64,000 nucleotides of DNA, from positions 1-64,000 of the forward strand of contig NZ_BMOC01000010.1 in assembly GCF_014646875.1 (NCBI RefSeq), given 5' to 3'. This DNA comes from Halobellus salinus. GTDB taxonomy: Archaea; Halobacteriota; Halobacteria; Halobacteriales; Haloferacaceae. This document shows, piece by piece, positions 7,713 to 16,137 of the stretch. Position numbers and translations under genes: made by a program. The notes under the pieces are model-generated. The model did not search any database, had not been told where the DNA came from, and saw only the letters and a list, made by a program, of their open reading frames with translations. How positions within the stretch are numbered: position 1 is the first letter of the stretch; each line of letters begins with the position of its first letter.

Positions 7713-8537
7713 TCAATCCAGTTTCTCCAAGGCCTCGAAGAAGTCCGAGGCGGGCCCGGCAGTCCGGAGCGGTTCCTCCCCGGCCCTGACGGTCACCTCC
7801 GTCGGGACTTCGACCCGCTCGCGGATCCGCCCATCGACAACGACAACCGCTTCCGCGGCGTCCTCAACCGACACCGACACGATCGAGTCGGCGTCAACGA
7901 CAAGCGGCGGCATCCCGCGTGTGGCCGCCATTCCTGTGACGACAAACCCCGACACCCCCGGGTGGACGAGCGGACCGTCCTCGCTGAGATTGTACGCAGT
8001 GCTCCCGGTCGGGGTCGCGATCAACACGCCGTCGGCGTGGCCACGCGAATACGCCGACCCGTCGATCTGAACCGCGAGGTCGGCGCCACCGCCGTGGCCG
8101 CGGCGCTGCCCCTGTACCACCACCTCGTTGACCGCCGGCGGGAGCGTCCACCCGTCCCCGTGGGTTGTGAGCCGCGGCCGCGACCGGGTTGGGACCGACC
8201 CCGCAGCCTGGAACTGCCGGACCTGCGCCAGCACCGCGTCGACCGCATCGTCCGGGCGGACCGGGTTGAGAAACCCGACTTCGCCCAGGTTGACACCCAG
8301 GATGGGCGTGTCACCCGCGCCGTGGGCGGCGAACAGGAACGTGCCGTCGCCTCCGATGCTCACCACCAGGTCGGCGGCGTGAAACTCCCCGACCGGCCGC
8401 CCCTCAGCCTCGAACCGCTCGGCGGTCGCGTCATCGAGCCACACCGACACCCCGGCCTCGCGGAGGCGGTCTCGGATGTCGGCCGCCAGCCCGGCGGTTC
8501 GGTCGTTACCCCACTGTGCGACGATGGCAACCTGCAT
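7713..8537 (-). CDS. nadK: NAD(+) kinase
   Basis: This cytoplasmic enzyme phosphorylates NAD(H) to NADP(H). The 274 residues show the diagnostic GGDGT motif at residues 62-66. They also show LGVNLGEVGFLNPV, the second family block, and GVLIATPTGSTAYNLSEDGPLVHP with the conserved substrate-binding segment. Length is normal for archaeal NAD kinases. A much longer open frame continues upstream, but the family begins at MQVAIVAQWG. The gene is divergent from a KaiC-like ATPase gene, with 190 bp between the starts. Confidence 0.95.
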   Translation of the reverse strand: MQVAIVAQWGNDRTAGLAADIRDRLREAGVSVWLDDATAERFEAEGRPVGEFHAADLVVSIGGDGTFLFAAHGAGDTPILGVNLGEVGFLNPVRPDDAVDAVLAQVRQFQAAGSVPTRSRPRLTTHGDGWTLPPAVNEVVVQGQRRGHGGGADLAVQIDGSAYSRGHADGVLIATPTGSTAYNLSEDGPLVHPGVSGFVVTGMAATRGMPPLVVDADSIVSVSVEDAAEAVVVVDGRIRERVEVPTEVTVRAGEEPLRTAGPASDFFEALEKLD

Positions 8538-8727
8538 TCCCGTAGGGGTTTGCCGCACCCGGTCAAAAGGGCTCGGTCGCGGACCCGGGACAGTCCGGGT
8601 CACACGGGCAACATTGATGCCCGCCCCGGCCGTGAACTTGACCACGCGATGGAACGCACCCGGTCGGGCGCGGGGCGAGCAACCCGAATTCAGCGGCACA
8701 ACCCGGTCGCAGGGGCGGGTGGTTGGC

Positions 8728-9933
8728 GTGAGTGACGACGACGACTGGTTCGAGCGTGCGCTCCGCGAGGACGACGAGGCGGGTCCCGAGTCGGCGGCGG
8801 ATTCGAGCGACAGCGAGACCGACACCGCAGAGGAAGCGGCGGCCGGGGAAGACGACGCGCACGACACAGACAGTGCCGGACGCGGCACGCACGGCGAGGG
8901 CGGCATCGTCCGTGACGAGGGCGACACGGCTGCAGCGGACCACGACGGCGGGGGCGAGGATAACGTCAGCGATGGGACCACCCACAGCGATGGCGACGAC
9001 GGCGACAGCCAGTTCGAGCAGGACTTCGAGTCGGCGTTCGAGAACGCCCCCGATCCGGACGTCGGCCGATCACCGACCGGCGGAGGCGGGCGGGGCGGCG
9101 GCTCCGACCCGTTCGGTGGCGGGAGTGGCGAAGAGACCGGCTCACCCTTCGGGAGTGGCAACGACGAGTTCGGGTTCGGTGGCGTTGGCGGGGAGGAACC
9201 GGCGTCGTTCGACCGGGACGGGGAGTTCGAGTCTGACCTCGACCGGCTCGATATCGGGATCGGAGGGCTGGATCAGATGATCCTCGGCGGCGTGCCCGAG
9301 CAGTCGCTGATGGTCGCGATCGGGTCGGCCGGGACCGGGAAGACCACCTTCGGGCTCCAGTTTCTCCACCACGGGCTCACGCAGGGCGAGGATGCAGTCT
9401 ACATCACCTTAGAGGAGGGGTACGATCGGATTGTGGCGACCGCTGACGAAAAGGGGTGGGGGTTCGGGGAGTACGCGGACGACGACCGGCTGGCGATTAT
9501 CGACATCGATCCGATCGAGATGGCGAACAGTCTTGACAGCATCCAAAACGACCTCCCGGACCTGATCGAAGCGTTCGGCGCCGACCGGTTGGTACTCGAC
9601 TCGGTGTCACTGCTCGAGATGATGTACGAGAGCGCGCCGAAGCGGCGGAGCCAGGTGTTCGAGTTCGCGCGGTCGCTCAAAGAGGCGGGGGTCACCACCC
9701 TTTTGACGTCGGAGGCGGACCGCGATCACGCGTACGCCTCGCGGTTCGGGATTGTGGAGTACCTCGCCGACGCGGTGTTCGTGCTCCAGTACGTCCGCCC
9801 CAGCGACTTCCGGGAGACCCGGCTCGCAATCGAGATCCAGAAGATCCGTGACGCGAACCACTCCCGGGAGACGAAACCATACGACCTGACTAACGAGGGG
9901 ATCAGTGTCTACCGACAGGCCAACATCTTCTGA
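8728..9933 (+). CDS. KaiC-like RecA-superfamily ATPase with acidic low-complexity N terminus
   Basis: The 401-residue protein has two parts. Residues 1-165 are low-complexity, first Asp/Glu/Ser-rich and then Gly/Phe-rich (GGGGRGGGSDPFGG), and presumably disordered. Residues 170-401 are one KaiC domain: Walker A GSAGTGKTT at 199-207, then ITLEEGYDRIV, a Walker-B-like DRLVLDSVSLLEMM, and the C-terminal FRETRLAIEIQKIRDANHS. Single-domain KaiC relatives in archaea act in signalling and motility regulation; no specific partner is shown. The start is a GTG followed by SDDDDWF. The frame is open upstream, but that part is compositional. Confidence 0.85.
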   Translation: MSDDDDWFERALREDDEAGPESAADSSDSETDTAEEAAAGEDDAHDTDSAGRGTHGEGGIVRDEGDTAAADHDGGGEDNVSDGTTHSDGDDGDSQFEQDFESAFENAPDPDVGRSPTGGGGRGGGSDPFGGGSGEETGSPFGSGNDEFGFGGVGGEEPASFDRDGEFESDLDRLDIGIGGLDQMILGGVPEQSLMVAIGSAGTGKTTFGLQFLHHGLTQGEDAVYITLEEGYDRIVATADEKGWGFGEYADDDRLAIIDIDPIEMANSLDSIQNDLPDLIEAFGADRLVLDSVSLLEMMYESAPKRRSQVFEFARSLKEAGVTTLLTSEADRDHAYASRFGIVEYLADAVFVLQYVRPSDFRETRLAIEIQKIRDANHSRETKPYDLTNEGISVYRQANIF

Positions 9934-10195
9934 TCGCCGGTGGCGCCGAGCCATCCAAAAATAAATAGTAATATATATCTAACTTTTTGCTATGTATTCG
10001 ACCGCTTCCGGAGTCGGTCACATCCGCCCGGCTACTCCGGGATCTACGGCCCGTCATTCCGTCCGTTCTGTCCTCTCTCAACGGTTATGTGGAGTTTTGG
10101 GAGGCCGCGTCTGTTGGGGGTTGTCACATCGTCGCTGTGGTTCACCCATCGCTGGGCCGGGGTGGCGGCTGGGATTCTCTATATATATGGGCAGG

Positions 10196-10201
10196 TTTAT
10201 A
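10196..10201 (+). promoter_or_regulatory. TATA box of the PhoU-type regulator gene
   Basis: TTTATA is centred 27 bp before the ATG at 10225, giving a leaderless transcript. The 290-bp spacer it ends is AT-rich. At 9956-9988 it has an AT run ending in ttttt that may terminate the KaiC-like transcript, and at 10181-10189 a tatatata stretch. No gene is seen in that spacer. Confidence 0.6.
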
Positions 10202-10224
10202 CTGTGGCGTCAGCAACCGCGGGT

Positions 10225-11229
10225 ATGGTCGAAACGCGGAAGGTCCAGGTAACCGGTGGTTCGACGTTTACGGTTTCGATTCCGAAAGAGTGGGCGACCG
10301 CGAACGACGTCTCGGCCGGGAGCACCGTCGAGTTCTACCCGGAGGGCGACTCGCTTTTTTTGGCTCCAACCGACGGGAAAGAGGATCGAACCGAGGGGAC
10401 GCTCGACATCACCGACCTCACGAGCGACGAACTGACCCGCGCCGTTATGACGATGTACGTCAGCGGGTTCGACATCATCTCACTCGAGAGCTCTCGGATC
10501 ACCACAGCCCAGCGTCGGACCGTCCGGGAGGCCACCCAGAGCCTCGTCGGCTTAGAGGTGCTCGAGGAGACCAGAGACGAGGTGGTGATCCGTGACCTGC
10601 TGGATTCGGCAGAACTGTCGATTCACACCGCTGTCAGGCGGATGCGCCTCATCTCCCTGTCTATGCTGAGAGACGCCGTTGACGCCCTCGCGGAACTCGA
10701 TGCCGACATGGCCCGGGACGTGATCCAACGCGACGACGACATTGACAGGCTGTGGATGGTGGTCTCGCGGATCTTCCGGGCGACGCTCCGGACCCCGAAG
10801 GCCGCAGAAGAGCTTGGACTCCCCCGCGAGGTGTGTTTCGACTACCAGTCCGCGGCGCGCCAACTCGAACGCGTCGCCGACCACGCCGCGAAGATCGCCC
10901 ACCTCACGCTGGAGTTCGAGGATCCGGTTCCGGACGAGGTGGTCAACGCGGTCTCGGAGCTCCACAAAGAGGCGCAATCGACGATCGACGGCGGTATGAA
11001 CGCGCTCCTCGCGGAGGACACCGAGGAGGCCACTCGGTTGGCGAACGAGGCCAGGGAGTCGGTGTACGAGATCAACGAGCGGGCGCGACGGATCGATGAA
11101 CTCCTTCGCAGTCTCGACCCCGCACGGGCGCACCTGTTGGGGCTCATCGTGGATTCGGTGTCGCGGAGCGCGGACTACGGCGGCAACGTCGCCGAGACCG
11201 CGCTGCAGAAGGCGGCGCCGACGCCGTAG
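10225..11229 (+). CDS. Phosphate uptake regulator, AbrB-PhoU fusion
   Basis: The 334-residue protein starts with a SpoVT/AbrB-like DNA-binding hairpin (ETRKVQVTGGSTFTVSIPKEWATANDVSAGS). This is followed by two PhoU helical repeats covering about residues 100-330, with the family pattern in DYQSAARQLERVADHAAKIAHL. Such fusions in haloarchaea are annotated as phosphate uptake regulators and are thought to bind DNA and respond to phosphate status. No Pst transporter genes lie nearby. The ATG is chosen because it begins the AbrB hairpin and sits 27 bp from a TATA box. Confidence 0.9.
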   Translation: MVETRKVQVTGGSTFTVSIPKEWATANDVSAGSTVEFYPEGDSLFLAPTDGKEDRTEGTLDITDLTSDELTRAVMTMYVSGFDIISLESSRITTAQRRTVREATQSLVGLEVLEETRDEVVIRDLLDSAELSIHTAVRRMRLISLSMLRDAVDALAELDADMARDVIQRDDDIDRLWMVVSRIFRATLRTPKAAEELGLPREVCFDYQSAARQLERVADHAAKIAHLTLEFEDPVPDEVVNAVSELHKEAQSTIDGGMNALLAEDTEEATRLANEARESVYEINERARRIDELLRSLDPARAHLLGLIVDSVSRSADYGGNVAETALQKAAPTP

Positions 11230-11256
11230 GCGTCAGTGCGCGTTGTGCGGAGACCG

Positions 11257-11631
11257 CTACTCGTCGAGGAGGACAGCGCTGACCTGGCCGGTCTGGCCCG
11301 GTCGCGAGGTCACGCGCGCCCGACCCTCGGTGGTCTCAACGATGGCGCCTTTCGTGACGATGTTCCGGCGGACGTAGTTGACGTTTGCGGGGTTCTCGAC
11401 CACGTCTTCGATCGTCGCGGTCGTCACATCGCCGTCGTCTGCGACCTGGGCGGTGTCCGTCGAGAGCGCGCGGACCTTCGTCCCGGTCCCGCGGGCGTCA
11501 ACCACCTGGAACCGTGGTTCCCCGACGGTGGTCTCCGATGGTTCGCGGCCGAGTTGGTGGCGGGTTTTCTTGTGCGACCGGCGGCGGCGGCCCCCAGTGC
11601 GTTTCCGTTTTGAGCGTCCCTGATCCTTCAT
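11257..11631 (-). CDS. rps8e: 30S ribosomal protein S8e
   Basis: This component of the archaeal small ribosomal subunit is 124 residues long. It opens MKDQGRSKRKRTGGRRRRSHKKTRHQLGRE-like basic sequence typical of S8e and ends with the short beta-rich body (VRRNIVTKGAIVETTEGRARVTSRPGQ). Length is normal for archaea. It is convergent with the PhoU-type gene, whose stop is only 27 bp away, and is preceded by a spacer with two strong stem-loops. Confidence 0.95.
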   Translation of the reverse strand: MKDQGRSKRKRTGGRRRRSHKKTRHQLGREPSETTVGEPRFQVVDARGTGTKVRALSTDTAQVADDGDVTTATIEDVVENPANVNYVRRNIVTKGAIVETTEGRARVTSRPGQTGQVSAVLLDE

Positions 11632-11720
11632 ACGGAGCCTTCGACGCGGTGAGTACTTGAATGACTCGAAGGAGCCGCGGCCGGATGGCGTGTGGTTGCG
11701 ACTCGGGAGCTAACGGCGAA

Positions 11721-11812
11721 ATGGAAGCAGCCGTCCGGGAACAGCCCGGACGGCCGCTGCCGCCCTGAATTGGTCCCCGCTGACGCTTCGGCCCTCCAGA
11801 CGAAGCGTCACG
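11721..11812. other. Paired stem-loops in the S8e upstream spacer (candidate structured RNA)
   Basis: Two perfect inverted repeats lie 27 bp apart: a 9-bp stem CCGTCCGGG with loop AACAG at 11731-11753, and a 10-bp stem TGACGCTTCG with a 10-base loop at 11781-11810. On the minus strand they would lie in a leader of the S8e mRNA or in a separate small RNA; on the plus strand they would precede the DUF5813 gene. No known RNA family is recognised. Confidence 0.4.
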
Positions 11813-11930
11813 TGACACAAACAACGGGGTTCACTTAATTGTGCCGCAGGCGGAAACGAGTGTCGTCACTCGGGCCGTTCCCACCGGAACAACCGACACG
11901 AGCCGCTTTTGACGCTACGATCCCTATGGG

Positions 11931-12446
11931 ATGGTAATGAGCGAGTCCGACACCATCGAGCGGGCCCGGCGCGCCGCCGGGGCGAACGAGTCGTTCGAGC
12001 CGAGCGAGGACGGCACCTACGCGGTGAGGACGACGGCGTTCGAGGGGAGTGTCGAGATCGATGCTGACGGGGGAGCCGTGGTGTTCAACGTCACCGTGGC
12101 CGTGCCGATGCTTGACGCCGTGACCGAGGACGCGGTCGCGCCGGTTGTCGAGGAGGGGTGGTTCGAGACGTTCGAGCTCCGGATCGGCGACGTCGACGGC
12201 GCGATCCGCGGCGACGACGGGAGCGTGTCGGTCAGCCAGGACGGCGACGAGGCGGTCGTAGCGGTCGAACTCCGGGACCTTGACGCGACTCGAGCGGCCG
12301 CCGACGCAGTCGCGGTCGTGGAGTACGTCGAGGGGACCTACGTTGAGGGCATCGTTCCCGGGTACGAGTACACCGAGCCGGTGACGCTTCTGGTCCGGCA
12401 GGCGACCGACGCCGCCGGCGGCAGCGAGGGCGGGACGCCCTTGTAG
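11931..12446 (+). CDS. Conserved haloarchaeal protein (DUF5813-like)
   Basis: The 171-residue acidic cytoplasmic protein has the DUF5813 pattern: ANESFEPSEDGTYAVRTTAFEG near the start, VVEEGWFETFELRIGD in the middle, and VVEYVEGTYVEGIVPGYEYTEPV near the end. The function is unknown. Two ATGs lie six bases apart (11931 and 11937); the second gives MSESDTIERA and may be the real start. It stands between the S8e leader and the minus-strand Lrp-type gene, convergent with the latter. Confidence 0.8.
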   Translation: MVMSESDTIERARRAAGANESFEPSEDGTYAVRTTAFEGSVEIDADGGAVVFNVTVAVPMLDAVTEDAVAPVVEEGWFETFELRIGDVDGAIRGDDGSVSVSQDGDEAVVAVELRDLDATRAAADAVAVVEYVEGTYVEGIVPGYEYTEPVTLLVRQATDAAGGSEGGTPL

Positions 12447-12456
12447 GCGGCCGGGG

Positions 12457-12687
12457 CTAGTCCATCGCGATGTAGGTCCGGGTGTCTTCGATCCCGACCA
12501 TCTCGTGAATCGACGCGGCGACCGCCTTGACGTCGCTCGGGCCGTCGACGCGGAGCTTCACGATGTAGTCGATGTCGCCAGCGACGACGCTGACACCCTC
12601 AACTGTGTCGTCGGCCGCTGCCATCTCGCGTTTCAGTCGGCCGACGTCGCCGCTGGACGCTTTCACCATCACGTAGGCGGTGATCAT
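12457..12687 (-). CDS. Stand-alone RAM (Lrp/AsnC ligand-binding) domain protein
   Basis: The 76-residue protein is only the C-terminal ligand-sensing domain of Lrp/AsnC regulators: MITAYVMVKASSG, VVAGDIDYIVKLRVDG and the closing TRTYIAMD. It has no helix-turn-helix, so it probably assembles into oligomers that bind an amino acid or other ligand and act on a partner. Its ATG overlaps the stop of trkA upstream in an ATGA, so the two are translationally coupled and most likely work together. A paralogue is encoded just upstream of trkA on the other strand. Confidence 0.9.
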   Translation of the reverse strand: MITAYVMVKASSGDVGRLKREMAAADDTVEGVSVVAGDIDYIVKLRVDGPSDVKAVAASIHEMVGIEDTRTYIAMD

Positions 12688-13370
12688 CAGGCCGTCCCCC
12701 CTTCTGGCGCGAGCGTTTCGCCGACGATCAGCTGTCTGGCTTCCTCCAGAACATCGAAGTCCGCGAGGACGGCCAACCGGTCGCCGACCGCCAAGGTGTC
12801 GTCGGACAGCGGCAGCCCCATCGATTCCTCAGCCTTCCCGAACGCGATGATGGTGGCGTTGGCGGGAAGTTGGACCTCCTCGATCGTGTAGCCCCGCATC
12901 GGTGACGCCTCGGTCACGGTCATGAGGACCACCTGAAGATGCTGGGCGACGTCGGCAATCGCGCGGATCGACCCGCCGAGGAGCGCGTTCTTTGCGCCGA
13001 TCGCACCGAGGCGCTCGGGGTAGACCACCTCATCAACCTCGTCGGCGTACGCCTGGTAGACCCCTTCGCGGTAGTCCTCGTCGACCCGGAGAACGGTCCA
13101 CGTCCGGTTGTGCTTCGCGATCGAACACGCCGCAAAGTTGACATTCAGGTCGCTCGTGAGCGCCCCGAGCCCGTCGGCGTCCTCGATTCCGGCCTCGCGG
13201 AGGACCTCCTCCCGAGAGCCGTCGCCGTGTATCACCTCAAAGCCGGCGTCGCGGGCGTGTTCGACCCGGTCGCGGTCGAGTTCGACCAGCGTGACCTGGT
13301 GCCCTTCCTCCCGCAGGACACGGGCCGTCCGGAGTCCGACACGACCTGCACCAATGATAACGAACCGCAT
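12687..13370 (-). CDS. trkA: TrkA-type potassium uptake regulatory subunit
   Basis: The 227 residues comprise a TrkA-N (RCK) NAD-binding fold, starting MRFVIIGAGRVGLRTARVL, with acidic residues after strand 2 (LVELDRDRVE). A TrkA-C domain covers about residues 140-215 (GYTIEEVQLPANATIIAF). It is a cytoplasmic gating subunit for a Trk/Ktr-type K+ channel or a related transporter; no membrane subunit gene is adjacent. The long in-frame extension upstream lacks family resemblance. The stop overlaps the start of the RAM-domain gene. Confidence 0.9.
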   Translation of the reverse strand: MRFVIIGAGRVGLRTARVLREEGHQVTLVELDRDRVEHARDAGFEVIHGDGSREEVLREAGIEDADGLGALTSDLNVNFAACSIAKHNRTWTVLRVDEDYREGVYQAYADEVDEVVYPERLGAIGAKNALLGGSIRAIADVAQHLQVVLMTVTEASPMRGYTIEEVQLPANATIIAFGKAEESMGLPLSDDTLAVGDRLAVLADFDVLEEARQLIVGETLAPEGGTA

Positions 13371-13502
13371 ACGACGTGGTACGCCGGCGGGTGTCAATAA
13401 TGTTTCTCCGGGCGGTCGTCGGGTCGTTGACCGCGGCCGCCAGCGTCGGTGGAACCGAACGACGGCGCAAACTCTATGCCGTGGTGTCACGTACCGCGGT
13501 GT

Positions 13503-13736
13503 ATGGTTCACGCGTTCGTGATGATCGAGACCGGACCGGGCGAGTCCGAGGGGCTCTTGGAGACGGTCCGAGCGCTCGACTCCGTGGTTGAGGCGCACGT
13601 CGTCGCCGGTGGATACGACATCGTCGCTGAGGCCGACGCTGCGGAGGTGTACGAGGTGCTCAGCACTGCCTCGACAGGGATTCGGAACCTCGAATCGGTG
13701 ATGGACACCAAAACGTACATCGCGATGGACGAGTAG
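13503..13736 (+). CDS. Stand-alone RAM domain protein (second paralogue)
   Basis: The 77-residue protein again consists only of a RAM domain: MVHAFVMIETGPGESEGLLETV, VVEAHVVAGGYDIVAEAD and the ending TKTYIAMDE, which closely mirrors the TRTYIAMD end of the paralogue beyond trkA. It has no DNA-binding helix-turn-helix. It is divergent from trkA with 132 bp between the starts, and a weak TATA-like ctctatg lies about 27 bp before its ATG. The symmetrical placement of two paralogues around trkA suggests a shared role in K+ transport control. Confidence 0.9.
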   Translation: MVHAFVMIETGPGESEGLLETVRALDSVVEAHVVAGGYDIVAEADAAEVYEVLSTASTGIRNLESVMDTKTYIAMDE

Positions 13737-13783
13737 CGGACCGAAGCCGAACGCGTAAAGTTCTCCGCACCCGTACGCAGCAT

Positions 13784-14104
13784 ATGGTATCGGTCGTCGG
13801 ACTCGTTGCGTTCGGGGTCGTCCTCCTGGTACACACCCTGCTCGCGGCGGTGACGACCCGGTTTTTCCGGCTCCGGCTCGAGACACAGTGGGGGTACGTC
13901 GTGTACTCGTTTCTGGCCATCCCGGTGGTGCTTCTCGCGACCTCGTTGGTTTTTTTTGGGGTGCTGGGGATCGACGGCGGACTCGACCTGCGACCGCCGG
14001 CGTTTCTCGGGGTCGCAGTCGGACTCCCTCTGGCGCTGGGGTTCACCATCGACACGCTCTACGTGCCCGCACCAGAGGAGTACGACCTGCCCGAACGGAC
14101 GTAG
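13784..14104 (+). CDS. Small integral membrane protein, unknown function
   Basis: The 106 residues hold three clear hydrophobic helices at about 2-24, 40-62 and 72-92. An Arg-rich loop (TRFFRLRLETQWGY) lies between the first two, and the C-terminal tail (APEEYDLPERT) is short and acidic. I do not recognise the family with certainty; it looks like a conserved haloarchaeal membrane protein. It follows the RAM-domain gene by 47 bp and may be cotranscribed. It is convergent with tmk. Confidence 0.75.
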   Translation: MVSVVGLVAFGVVLLVHTLLAAVTTRFFRLRLETQWGYVVYSFLAIPVVLLATSLVFFGVLGIDGGLDLRPPAFLGVAVGLPLALGFTIDTLYVPAPEEYDLPERT

Positions 14105-14165
14105 CACCCGGCTCGAACGGGTGCGGTCCGCGTGCGACCGAACGCTGTGGACCGCCCGCGCCCGG

Positions 14166-14765
14166 CTACGCGCCGTCGACCAACCGTTCGACGTGACGTT
14201 CGACCGCGTCGACGACAGTTGATTCGGATCGGGTGGCGTCGACGCGCACGAACCGGTCGGGGTCAGCGTCGATCAGCCGCTCGTAGTTCTCCCGGACGTC
14301 TTCGAGGTAGGCGGCGCGCTCGAACTTGTTGGTTGCGCCCGCCCGCGCGGCAGCGGTCTCGGGGTCGATATCGAGGTAGATCGTCGCGTCCGGGGGTCGC
14401 GAGAACGGCTCGTGGACCGCCCGGATGTAGGAGAGGGGGTCGCGGTCGTCGGCGAGTCGAGAGTCCGACAACGACGCCGCTTGGTAGGCCAGCCGCGAGT
14501 CGGAGTAGCGGTCCGAGACCACCACCGACCCCGCCGCAAGCGCGGGGCGGATCACTCGCGAGAGGTGATCGGCGTGGTCGGCGGTGAACAGAAACAACTC
14601 CGCAAGCGGGTCGGCGTCGTCGTCACCCATCGACCGGGCGACGGCGTCGCCGTACCGCGAACTAGTCGGCTCCCGGGTGAAGGTCACGTCGGGGTGCGAC
14701 CCCGCGAGCGCCTCCCACGCGGTGGTCTTGCCGCTACCGTCCAGCCCTTCCAGCGTGAGGAGCAT
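14166..14765 (-). CDS. tmk: Thymidylate kinase
   Basis: This enzyme phosphorylates dTMP to dTDP in the cytoplasm. The 199 residues start [20 protein letters not shown] with the P-loop at residues 7-14. The dTMP-binding segment [10 protein letters not shown] follows, then [14 protein letters not shown] with the DR(Y) catalytic pair, a lid segment around [10 protein letters not shown] and the closing [10 protein letters not shown]. Length matches the family. The start directly before the P-loop strand is decisive; the open frame upstream is non-specific. Confidence 0.95.
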   Translation of the reverse strand: MLLTLEGLDGSGKTTAWEALAGSHPDVTFTREPTSSRYGDAVARSMGDDDADPLAELFLFTADHADHLSRVIRPALAAGSVVVSDRYSDSRLAYQAASLSDSRLADDRDPLSYIRAVHEPFSRPPDATIYLDIDPETAAARAGATNKFERAAYLEDVRENYERLIDADPDRFVRVDATRSESTVVDAVERHVERLVDGA

Positions 14766-14944
14766 ACTCCTACGTGGCGGGTGTGCGAGTAAAACCTCAC
14801 GAAGCCGCGCGGAGTGTTGTGACCGGTCGCCGGTCATCGCGGGGGACGGGGCCGGTGGTGACCGGCAACGGACCACGGCCGGCCGTATCAGGCGTCGACC
14901 TCGCGGCAGTTACTTTTACGTCGTCGCGGGGTGGCTTCAGACGT

Positions 14945-15865
14945 ATGAGAGTGCTCGTTGTCGGCGGCACCGGATTCATCGGAACCTCCCTCTGTTCGGA
15001 GTTGAAACACCGCGGCCACAACGTGACCGCGATGTCGCGCAACCCGGGCGGGGGCGACCTGCCCGACGGCGTGAACAAGGCGATGGGCGATGTGACCGAC
15101 TACGGTTCCATCAGCGGGGCGTTCGAGGGGATGGACGCCGTGTACAACCTCGTGGCGCTGTCACCACTGTTCAAGCCCAGTGGCGGCGACACGATGCACG
15201 ACCGGATCCACCGACAGGGGACTGAAAACGTCGTCCGTGCCGCCGAGGACCACGGTGTCGATCGACTCGTCCAGATGAGCGCGCTGGGCGCCGACCCCGA
15301 CGGGGGGACGGCGTATATCCGCTCGAAGGGGCGGGCTGAAGCGACCGTCACCGGCGCCGATCTCAAGTACACCGTTTTCCGCCCGTCGGTCGTCTTCGGC
15401 GACGGCGGTGAGTTCGTCTCCTTCACGAAACTGCTCGCGCCGCCGTACGTCAGCGCGCTCCCCGGCGGCGGCAAAACCCGGTTCCAGCCGATCTGGGTTG
15501 GCGACCTCGTCCCGATGCTGGCTGACGCTATCGGCTCCGAGGAGCACGCGGGTGAGACCTACGAGATCGGCGGCCCCGACAAACTCACGCTCGCAGAGAT
15601 CGCCCGCCTGATCCACCGCTCGGACGGCCGGTCGACCACCGTGGTTCCGGTACCGATGGCGCTCGCGAAACTCGGATTGAGCGTTGGCGACCTGATCCCG
15701 GGGTTCCCGATGGGGAAAGACCAGTACCGGTCGCTGCGGTTCGACAACGTCACCGACGACAACGATACCGGAGAATTCGGCGTCGGAACGAGCGAGCTCA
15801 CAACGCTCAAGGCGTATCTCAGCGGCCGAACCGGAGGGACAGCCGACGCCGCCGCAACGTCGTAG
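14945..15865 (+). CDS. NAD(P)-binding epimerase, complex-I NDUFA9-like
   Basis: The 306-residue atypical short-chain dehydrogenase begins MRVLVVGGTGFIGTSLCSEL, the GxxGxxG cofactor loop. It carries YNLVALSPL and TAYIRSKGRAEATV with the Tyr-x-x-x-Lys pair, followed by FRPSVVFGDGGEF. This is the pattern of NDUFA9-like/NmrA-related epimerases; many haloarchaeal members are annotated as NADH dehydrogenase 32 kDa-like subunits, without proof of the reaction. Its promoter is ttacttttacg at about 14911, slightly further than the leaderless spacing. Its substrate is unknown. Confidence 0.9.
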   Translation: MRVLVVGGTGFIGTSLCSELKHRGHNVTAMSRNPGGGDLPDGVNKAMGDVTDYGSISGAFEGMDAVYNLVALSPLFKPSGGDTMHDRIHRQGTENVVRAAEDHGVDRLVQMSALGADPDGGTAYIRSKGRAEATVTGADLKYTVFRPSVVFGDGGEFVSFTKLLAPPYVSALPGGGKTRFQPIWVGDLVPMLADAIGSEEHAGETYEIGGPDKLTLAEIARLIHRSDGRSTTVVPVPMALAKLGLSVGDLIPGFPMGKDQYRSLRFDNVTDDNDTGEFGVGTSELTTLKAYLSGRTGGTADAAATS

Positions 15866-16106
15866 GCGCCGGGGATGTGGGGTACGGACGGGCCGCGGGT
15901 CGACAACCGTGACGACGCGTGGTCGGTCAACCCGTGAGGTGGACCAACACCCCGTTGCGCATACCCGATATAAACAGCGTCTGACGCAGGTCTGACCGGA
16001 GCGGAATCGGAGAGAACCACCCTGTCGCAGTAGTGCAGTTTCCGGGTTTGCGCCGCGAATGCGCGGTTTTCACACCATCACAAGGTTTATGTCCGCGTTA
16101 CTACTG

Positions 16107-16113
16107 GCATATA
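16107..16113 (+). promoter_or_regulatory. Promoter region of cetZ
   Basis: A catatac box is centred 27 bp before the cetZ ATG and would give a leaderless mRNA. A stronger-looking TTTAT at 16086-16090 would instead give a leader of about 25 bases carrying ggagagggg, a possible ribosome-binding site, at 16120-16129. Both options are open, so cetZ may have two promoters. The rest of the 270-bp spacer before it holds no gene. Confidence 0.45.
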
Positions 16114-16137
16114 CCCAATGGAGAGGGGACCCGACAT

